The translations under genes were made by a program, and so were the position numbers. A stretch of DNA of 64,000 bases from Siphonodentalium dalli (lineage: Eukaryota > Mollusca > Scaphopoda > Gadilida > Siphonodentaliidae): the NCBI GenBank assembly GCA_032622095.1, contig CP136064.1, forward strand, positions 45,092,989 through 45,156,988. The letters are read 5' to 3'. This document shows positions 56,598-64,000 of this stretch, one piece after another. The notes beneath the pieces are model-generated. The model did no database searches. It was not told the origin of the DNA and saw only the letters and a program-made list of their open reading frames with translations. The first letter of the stretch is position 1. Every line of letters begins with the position of its first letter.

Positions 56598-56699
56598 TGA
56601 TGAGTAAAACAGTTATTTTCTGCAGAATTAAAAAAATAATACAACGATTCAGTTGATATTTCTTAGTAGAGTTATCCATCTTTGGTTTAACTCCCCCTG

Positions 56700-57525
56700 C
56701 AATATCCATCTTTTGGCTCTGCCGAATCAGAAAACCTCGCGTGTCACAGTGTTACGAAATGTCTTGGCATTCAAGTCGACATGCACGTAAATTTTATGAT
56801 TTAAGAAAAAGTCTCATTGCCTGCAGACGAACTAGACGTCGTCGGATACTCCCACCCCCAATAACTCACTAACACTGTTGATATATTCCTTCACATAATA
56901 ATGTTATCGCAAGCAGTAGAGACCTATTGATATAAATGGTTCGCCATCAAAGCTACATAGTTCTGAAAGGCTTACATGGCGCAGGGGAAGCCTCCATTTG
57001 TACTTTGATGACGCGAGTCGGTTAGACAGTATGTTGAATGGCGTATATCGGTTACGGTCACTAGCATTGACAGTCTCGATAATATCATATTTACGTCTCT
57101 AGAATTCCTATTTGTTTTCTGTATTGATGGAATTCCTTTCATTCCATTGGTCATGACTCAGAAAGCGCTATTTCATTGGTTGTGACGTAACGGCTCATTG
57201 AAGCGGAATCCAGTCTCTTTAAAAAGCCGATGACAATTACAACCACAACTTCATAATTTGTTATATTTAAATTCCGAGATCGGAGGTTAATTTCTCCCCA
57301 CGGTTATCGAAACACGACAAATGTTATACTGCATAATACAGGTGATATATTCATAATTAATTATATATACTCATTGCAATCTAGGAGATATTTTCTTTGC
57401 GTTTTTTGATCAGCCAGCGATATTTATTACTGATTATTTGTTTGTTTCATGTTGTTTTATAACTACTACTCAATACTATGAATCTCACAAACATTTACTG
57501 CATCAAGCATGCGCTCAAAATGTAT
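56700..57525. other. Intronic stretch, nothing recognised
   Basis: No gene supported on either strand. Confidence 0.45.
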
Positions 57526-57528
57526 ATA

Positions 57529-57986
57529 TGTGACCCGCCATATCTAATCCAGTCGGAAGTCGGGATTTTTTTACCCTGTGCCAATGCATTCTCTTATATA
57601 TGCGAGTCGACCATAGGTCGCCTCGCATATATAAGAGAATGCATTGGCCTAACAATTTTTTATCATTTTTTTTAAATAAATGTTTCTGACAATTTTTAGG
57701 ACATAAAATAAAAAACATCCATTACCCTGCAGGGAGCCCCACACATATATAGAAGCATATAGAAGAGTGTCGTCTGCTCATGTTTGTCTGGGGCTCTGTA
57801 TGGGTGAAATTATAAAATTGTTAAAGAATACAAGAAAAAATTATTAAAATTGTAAAAAATTGTTAGGCCAATGCATTCTCTTATATATGCGAGGCGACCT
57901 ATGGTCGACTCGCATATATAAGAGAATGCATTGGCACAGGGCAAAAAAATCCCGACTTCCGACTGGATTTGATATGGCGGGTCACA
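57529..57986. mobile_element. Class iii element with paired hairpin modules
   Basis: 458 bp, TGTGACCCGCC ends, TA flanks, hairpins at about 57579-57647 and 57867-57935; opposite internal orientation to 32370-32828, judged by the CCCTGCAGGG centre. Confidence 0.9.
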
Positions 57987-58199
57987 TATATAGAATAAGA
58001 TTCGGATGTTTGAAGAGACTGTGGATTAGGAATTGGCATTGCGCACAATATAAGGCTGCTTTTGTTACTAACAAGAACAATATATATCTATTATCTGAGT
58101 GTTGATTGCCATCTTGACTTGAATTAGTCTTTTGATAGAAGTCACGTGCTTATCGAGTGCAATTTGTTTGGTCAAATGTTCAGCGGTTGGAAATATTAT

Positions 58200-58910
58200 G
58201 GTTCCATCAATGGGGACTGGAAATTTCATACAAAATGGGTTAATATTGTTCTAATAGTTTGAGTTTCCTACAAATATCTGTAACTTATGTCGTTTTAGAC
58301 CAAGATTTTTTATATCTGCCAACTTTCAATCACAAATTTAGTCTGAGATGGGAATCAATTGTCTAACCATGTAGGGAGTGTTAGGTTGGACATTTATAAC
58401 CATGCAGTTTGGACGTTTGATGCATAAGAAATGTTGGCAAATTTCAACTGAAATGGGGCCAAATAACGCATGTTGTCTTGCAAAACGACACCCAATGTGG
58501 AAAAAGCCATCCCGGATCTCCCAAATGTGCCAACAAGTCACCAATATCTCGAAATATCATTAGATCAGTCGTCTGCTATATGATTGCTATTATAATAAAT
58601 ATTTGTTTTTTATTGTGGAATTTCAACGGAGTTTGAATAGGCCTTCCATTCGCTATGAGCTTGACGGGCACCACAGTTCAGCATCATTGAACTGACTTTG
58701 AGATACTGGTTGACTTTTGCACATTTGGAGGATCATATGTGTCTTTTTGCGCGTTTAGTAGATCCTTTATGTCTTTTTGGACGAAATCATGCGACAATGA
58801 CCAATTCAGCGCAAATGTCTTATTGAAAAGTTTGGTCTACACGATTGGTTGGGCGCAAATAAACAAAGATCATCTATCCACCCCCTGGTCCATCGATGTA
58901 TACTTTAAGC
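58200..58910. repeat. Inverted-repeat region with GGATCTCCCAAATGTGC motif
   Basis: CGGATCTCCCAAATGTGCCA...CACCAATATCTCGAAA is inverted at GAGATACTGGTTGAC...GCACATTTGGAGGATC. Related to 10430-10690. Confidence 0.5.
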
Positions 58911-59035
58911 ACATTTGTGTAATACATTTAACTGTTACAATACACAATGTGTTCTAAAGCACGACTGTTTAAATTGTTTATGCCAGTACGAATATACGCG
59001 AATATCTCAATATCCTAAACATTTCTTCTTTACAG

Positions 59036-59149
59036 TTGTCTGCCCAGCACGCGATCCGTTGCATTGTGGGAGAGTGTGGCCACTATCATATTGTAAACGG
59101 TTCGTCAATGTACCATCAACATGTCCTCACATGTGTGGTCTTTGCAAGA
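59036..59149 (+). CDS. CAP gene, ShKT exon
   Basis: TTCTTTACAG acceptor, 114 bp (phase 1-1), GTAAGT donor at 59150. Encodes LVCPARDPLHCGRVWPLSYC then KRFVNVPSTCPHMCGLCK: six cysteines spaced as in ShKT domains (C..D...C......C.......CP..CG.C), small disulphide modules often attached to secreted CAP proteins and metalloproteases. The phase matches the EGF exon, supporting EGF-ShKT order. No copy-A counterpart is in the window. Confidence 0.85.
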
Positions 59150-60329
59150 GTAAGTACAATTCAACAGCAATATATGTAGTTCTATAGAAGATGTGCCCGA
59201 GTGTCCGGGCTATTTAGGGATTTCTTTGTGATCGCCTCCTTCTGGGCAGAATATACAGCGTTTGAACTAACTTGTTCGATCGATCCAGAAACATGCCTAT
59301 ATGAGCGAGGTCAAGGCCAAGGACACGGCCATTGCACGTGAAATTAGACCCGCCCATGTTGTTCCCGAGATCAAAGTAGGCCTACATACCGAATTCGAGT
59401 CTGATCGGTCAGGCAGTTTTCAAGTCTATAACACACACACACATACAGACAGAAGTTCCAAAATATATAATAGATTATACCAGGTTTTGACTTTGTGCCA
59501 GGCACAGAAAAGACAAACGACCGCCTATAAAGAGCGTTTCTACACATCCCCCAATTTCACTATACCTCGAACTAATATTCTACCACTCAACCACTATAAA
59601 CACATGCCTATCTGGAGAATGTAACATTCGTATATTATTGTCGACGACTTCAACAACCTTTTCTTAAAATACGACACCAGAAATACAAAACATATTCACA
59701 CCGCCATGCCCCCAGAAGGTATCACCGACAAACGATAATTATTTCACCAACGAGACTAGCTTCTTACTTTATATAAAATAATTACGTTATATGCTACTAT
59801 TTCGTTAACGGCCTACTTAATTTTCGAACCCCCAAATAATTTTATATAAAATATATGCCATATTTGAAAGAGGGAGCTCCAAAACATTGTATTGTCAACG
59901 TATTCGGTGTAACGAACAGTGAACATGTTGTGTTTGTTGAGATATCGACTTGTGTTCTCTGCTCAAGTTTAATTATTTTCAATGGAAGGGCAATCAATCT
60001 ATATCTTAAGATATCCATTGAAAATACATTTTTAGTTTGAATTCTGTTGCATTCTGGGAGCCATAATGGGGGATCTTTCTATAAATTCAGCTTTTTTCTA
60101 ATTCTCTATGAGCATCTTCTGAGGACGTTTCAAACGGTGTTATAACAGTATATCAAGGCATTATAAAAATAATCGGTGACTCGAGAATTAAATGGGTCTT
60201 TAACACACTTTATGACAGTATACCTGAGATTTTGTATTTGCAATTGGACACCCCAGCGGAGTAGTTAATTTCAGTTCATGCCTCATATACATCTACCTGG
60301 TAGTAATGTTCTGTTGTTGTTGTTCCCAG
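59150..60329. other. Intronic stretch, nothing recognised
   Basis: An inverted pair AATTATTTTCAATGGAAGG / ATATCCATTGAAAATACA sits near 59970-60030. An open frame at 59301-59624 has no support. Confidence 0.4.
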
Positions 60330-60410
60330 GTGACGCTGGCGGCATTACACCACCGAAGACATTCACCTCCGCCGCAGGATGCACATACAAAGGCGTCCGG
60401 GATGATCTCG
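60330..60410 (+). CDS. CAP gene, further downstream exon
   Basis: TTGTTCCCAG acceptor, 81 bp (phase 1-1), GTAAGT donor at 60411. Encodes SDAGGITPPKTFTSAAGCTY then KGVRDDL. Starts a new cysteine module (AAGCTYKGVRDD) that would continue in the next exon, not found in the remaining window. Phase and strand fit the CAP gene. Confidence 0.6.
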
Positions 60411-60452
60411 GTAAGTCCACAATGCCCTCCGGGGAGAGCAAGGTTATATATA

Positions 60453-60912
60453 TGTGACCCGCCATATCAAATCCAGTCGTAAGTCGGGATTTTTTTACCC
60501 TGTGCCAATGCATTCTCTTATATATGCGAGTCGACCATAGGTCGCCTCGCATATATAAGAGAATGCATTGGCCTAACAATTTTTTTATCATTTTTTTTAA
60601 ATAAATGTTTCTTACAATTTTTAGGACATAAAATAAAAAACAGCCATTACCCTGCAGGGAGCCCCACACATATATAGAAGCATATAGAAGAGTGTCGTCT
60701 GCTCATGTTTGTCTGGGGCTCTGTATGGGTGAAATTATAAAATTATTAAAGAATACAAGAAAAAATTATTAAAATTGTAAAAAATTGTTAGGCCAATGCA
60801 TTCTCTTATATATGCGAGGCGACCTATGGTCGACTCGCATATATAAGAGAATGCATTGGCACAGGGTAAAAAATATCCCGACTTACGACTGGATTTGATA
60901 TGGCGGGTCACA
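60453..60912. mobile_element. Class iii element 42 bp after a splice donor
   Basis: 460 bp, TGTGACCCGCC ends, TA flanks, two hairpin modules; very similar to 57529-57986 and in the same internal orientation. Confidence 0.9.
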
Positions 60913-61029
60913 TATGTTCAGTCTGAGTGAACCCAGACTATTGAATATCTTCGCCTTCGTTATATGGTCTGAAACATTCCGATACTCTTCGTATTCCCTC
61001 CGTTATACACAGGGACGCGGCGACAGGGG

Positions 61030-61700
61030 GTGGGGAGGGGTTTGGTCAAAATTTTCAACAGTTGGAAATTTCATACCTGACACAACATTAGTTGGAAATT
61101 TCACACCAACAATAGGTTCAAAATGTTCTTGTGGTTTGATTTTCAAACAATTTATTTTGGTCAATATGTGGACTGAAATGGCCATCAGTTGGAAATTTTC
61201 CAACCTTAATAGGGGTGTCAGGTTGGAAATTTCCAACACTTGGAAAGCTTGTGTCCTGGTCCCTCCCCCCTGGCCAGTCAAAAACTGCTAGTTAATTTAA
61301 GAAAAACACATTTGGTCCTACATTTGGTCAACATTGTCATTGGAATTGTCATCAGTTGGAAATTTTCTAACCTAAGTGGGGGTGTCAGGTTTGAAATTTC
61401 CAACTCGAGGGTTGAGGCTAGTCTAGATGCTGGGATTTTGCGATTTTTTTGTTCAGATTTCAAAATTTTCATGGTCCCTCCCCCGTGGCCAATACAAAAC
61501 TGCTAATTAGTTTTAATAAAACAATATTTTACTACATTTGGCCAAAATTGTGGGCTGAAATGGTCATCATTTTGGAGAATTTTCCAACCTAAGGGTGAGT
61601 ATGAGGATTGAAATTTCCAACATTAGGAAAGCTTGAAGCCAGTCTAGATGCTAGGAGTTAGCGATTTTAGTTTTCAAAATTTTCTCACACCGGGTCGAAC
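61030..61700 (+). repeat. ~230-bp degenerate tandem repeat, AGTTGGAAATTTTCCAACCT
   Basis: Three imperfect units containing ATCAGTTGGAAATTTTCC, GGTGTCAGGTT.GAAATTTCC, GGTCCCTCCCCC.TGGCCA and AAACTGCTA. The TTGGAAATTTCCAA core is palindromic. Confidence 0.7.
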
Positions 61701-62109
61701 AACGATGGTCGTCCTGGTTTCTTGTCCGTTGCCGTGTGCATTTGTCTGGAGTTGGACCACTAGATGTTAGGATTTATGCAATGTTCAGGTTCAACTCTCT
61801 GAATGTTCTCATACCGGGCATATAGAACCATGGTTGATGGGACTGAGGTGCAAGGGGGTGCAGATGGAATTATGCAAAACTTGTGTTCGGTCGGATTTAA
61901 AAGGGTGCATCGGAGTATAACGTAACCGCCGACGCTTCGTATTAAACATTTAACGCGAGTATATATATTTGATTGGCCGCTGCTGTCGGCGGCAGATTTG
62001 TGAATGGCTGACACAGACGTACCTAATAAGTGGTTATTTCTGTAAACCTTTTAAGTCGATTAATGTTATTCACCTGAAGAAAAAAAACTCTCGATGGTGA
62101 AAAATAATA
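61700..62109. other. Non-coding stretch, nothing recognised
   Basis: No gene or repeat family supported. Confidence 0.4.
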
Positions 62110-62245
62110 GATTTCAAAAATCGATATCTAATAACTCTCTGCTTTGATAGGTGGGTTCCTCCCGACTCGAATAAAATAGTTTTTACCCCCGAATCCAGAT
62201 AAATAGTAATTGAGGGGCGTTTAATCGGATTATGCATCTTTAAGT
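62110..62245. mobile_element. Fragment of the 29459-29900 foldback family
   Basis: ATTTCAAAAATCGATATCTA...GGTGGGTTC...CGACTCGAAT, then GGGCGTTTAATCGGATTATG..TCTTTAA, as in the right arm of that element. Confidence 0.6.
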
Positions 62246-62342
62246 CGATTCAAATAACATTAACCATTATTAACTGGATATTACATTTTTGTCCAGAACG
62301 GCCTAATATGGAACTATGTGAATATCGCTTCAATTTGCCCTT

Positions 62343-62435
62343 AATCCGAGTAATATCATTTTACGACAACAAAAATCCGAGTAATATCATTTTACGATAT
62401 CACAAATCCGAGTAAAATAGTTTTACGACATGCCG
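62343..62435 (+). repeat. Three-unit ~33-bp tandem repeat
   Basis: AATCCGAGTAATATCATTTT + ACGA, three times. Confidence 0.85.
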
Positions 62436-62564
62436 AAAATCTACTGCACTGATAAATAATGTGTAGATATCGATTTTTGTGACGTCACTCATATGAATGT
62501 GTTGTAAAAAGCCGACCAAATTAATAGATAGGATATTACTTGGTTTGTTTTATATTATATACCT

Positions 62565-63830
62565 GATATCAGCCCTCGGTAACCTCATATCAGCCATCGG
62601 TAACCTCATATCAGCCCTCGGTAACCTCATATCAGCCATCGGAAACCTCATATCAGCCATCGGAAACCTCATATCAGCCCTCGGTAACCTCATATCAGCC
62701 CTCGGTAACCTCATATCAGCCCTCGGTAACCTCATATCAGCCATCGGAAACCTCATATCAGCCATCGGAAACCTCATATCAGCCATCGGAAACCTCATAT
62801 CAGCCATCGGAAACCTCATATCAGCCATCGGAAACCTCATATCAGCCCTCGGTAACCTCATATCAGCCCTCGGTAACCTCATATCAGCCCTCGGTAACCT
62901 CATATCAGCCATCGGAAACCTCATATCAGCCATCGGAAACCTCATATCAGCCCTCGGTAACCTCATATCAGCCCTCGGTAACCTCATATCAGCCCTCGGT
63001 AACCTCATATCAGCCATCGGAAACCTCATATCAGCCATCGGAAACCTCATATCAGCCCTCGGTAACCTCATATCAGCCCTCGGTAACCTCATATCAGCCC
63101 TCGGTAACCTCATATCAGCCATCGGAAACCTCATATCAGCCATCGGAAACCTCATATCAGCCATCGGAAACCTCATATCAGCCCTCGGTAACCTCATATC
63201 AGCCCTCGGTAACCTCATATCAGCCCTCGGTAACCTCATATCAGCCATCGGAAACCTCATATCAGCCATCGGAAACCTCATATCAGCCCTCGGTAACCTC
63301 ATATCAGCCCTCGGTAACCTCATATCAGCCCTCGGTAACCTCATATCAGCCATCGGAAACCTCATATCAGCCATCGGAAACCTCATATCAGCCCTCGGTA
63401 ACCTCATATCAGCCATCGGAAACCTCATATCAGCCATCGGAAACCTCATATCAGCCATCGGAAACCTCATATCAGCCATCGGAAACCTCATATCAGCCAT
63501 CGGAAACCTCATATCAGCCCTCGGTAACCTCATATCAGCCCTCGGTAACCTCATATCAGCCCTCGGTAACCTCATATCAGCCATCGGAAACCTCATATCA
63601 GCCATCGGAAACCTCATATCAGCCCTCGGTAACCTCATATCAGCCCTCGGTAACCTCATATCAGCCCTCGGTAACCTCATATCAGCCCTCGGAAACCTCA
63701 TATCAGCCCTCGGTAACCTCATATCTGCCCTCGGTAACCTCATATCTGCCCGCGGAAACCTCATATCAGCCCTCTGTAACCTCATATCAGCCCTCGGAAA
63801 CCTCAAATCAGCCTTCGACCTTTGGTCTCA
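62565..63830 (+). repeat. 21-bp satellite, ~59 units, with a 105-bp higher-order pattern
   Basis: Unit CATATCAGCCCTCGGTAACCT. Two main monomers differ at two linked bases: CCCTCGGTAAC and CCATCGGAAAC. They run largely as three of the first and two of the second, giving a 105-bp period. Because 21 is divisible by 3 and the monomer has no stop, both strands are open for over 400 codons (ISALGNL heptads on plus, MRLPRAD heptads on minus). A reverse-oriented unit lies at 63835-63866. Confidence 0.95.
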
Positions 63831-64000
63831 GAATGATATGAGGTTACCTCGGGCTGATATCAGGCCTAATATCAAACCAACCAAATTTTACCCTCTAATT
63901 ATATCACATGCGTCAATATCCAAGATCTTTTTCAGATCGATAATGAAATGACATTATTGTGCCATTTTGAAGTACATTTATTAGGAACTATTGATAACTT

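Larger units (their letters stand above)
50931..56690 (+). repeat. Duplicated segment, copy B (partner at 1-3787)
   Basis: Same-orientation match to the start of the window, interrupted by three insertions absent from copy A. Similarity ends near 56687 because copy A runs into an N gap, so the right limit is a minimum. Confidence 0.85.
34000..60410 (+). other. CAP-EGF-ShKT secreted protein gene, span of exons seen (copy B)
   Basis: Ten exons with canonical GT-AG borders and matching phases: 34000-34079, 38933-39010, 43836-44006, 44473-44557, 51302-51464, 53371-53465, 54640-54719, 55767-55865, 59036-59149, 60330-60410 (phases 1/0, 0/0, 0/0, 0/1, 1/0, 0/2, 2/1, 1/1, 1/1, 1/1). Module order: possible propeptide, linker, CAP domain, Cys hinge, EGF, ShKT, unknown. 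Introns are filled with mobile DNA, including a 4.95-kb satellite element. The signal-peptide exon and the 3' end were not found. As written, the 51302 exon is frameshifted, so this copy is functional only if that is an error. Role unknown; CAP proteins are secreted, often in mucus, venom, saliva or shell matrix. Confidence 0.75.

Noticed and set aside
62497-63951. 484-codon plus-strand and 418-codon minus-strand open frames
   Set aside because: Products of a 21-bp satellite lacking stop codons; both strands are open because the unit length is a multiple of three.

Overview
This is a eukaryotic, intron-rich, repeat-dense window, most likely from a mollusc and probably a bivalve. The reasons are: multi-exon secreted CAP/EGF/ShKT proteins; a tRNA-derived SINE ending in a CGTGATATGG...GGCATTAAACC-type body; dispersed repeats built on a 'TCCGGATGATAACTTTAG ... 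GAGTTATGCCCC' theme that I associate with bivalve genomes; and very many short palindromic transposon derivatives. The taxon is an inference. There are three 100-base N gaps (3788-3887, 21559-21658, 52485-52584).

Genes. (1) A plus-strand secreted CAP-superfamily gene occupies 34.0-60.4 kb. I can chain ten exons with consistent splice phases: a possible propeptide with a furin-like site, a linker, four exons of CAP domain, a Cys-rich hinge, an EGF-like exon, an ShKT exon and one further exon; it runs on beyond what I can see, and its signal-peptide exon was not found. (2) A second, nearly identical copy of its middle four exons lies at 374-3330; its upstream exons fall outside the window and its downstream part runs into a gap. 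The two copies (about 1-3787 and 50931-56690) differ by small indels and three clean insertions in the second copy. They may be a real segmental duplication or two haplotypes placed in one scaffold. (3) Two plus-strand exons (13.1 and 17.6 kb) encode the first half of a PH domain of diacylglycerol kinase delta/eta type; the rest of that gene was not found. (4) A minus-strand gene of unknown function has three phase-compatible exons at 18.6-20.9 kb. (5) A small secreted Cys-rich protein is encoded on the minus strand inside a CAP intron (56.3-56.6 kb), with a degraded twin at 3.4-3.7 kb. (6) A minus-strand fragment at 3.9-4.0 kb is the N-terminus of an unidentified protein. (7) A LINE reverse-transcriptase C-terminus lies at 39.9-40.3 kb.

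The rest is mobile and tandem DNA: at least seven families of palindromic or TIR elements, often nested; a 3.6-kb and a 4.95-kb giant inverted-repeat element, the latter with arms made of satellite DNA; 52-bp, 38/26-bp, 45-bp, 67-bp, 22-bp and 21-bp tandem arrays; and long poly-G tracts. The observations I rate highest are a hairpin module of about 69 bp shared almost unchanged by three element classes with different termini and target-site duplications, the satellite-armed 4.95-kb element, and a 45-bp array that has multiplied the 5' splice site of a CAP-gene exon.
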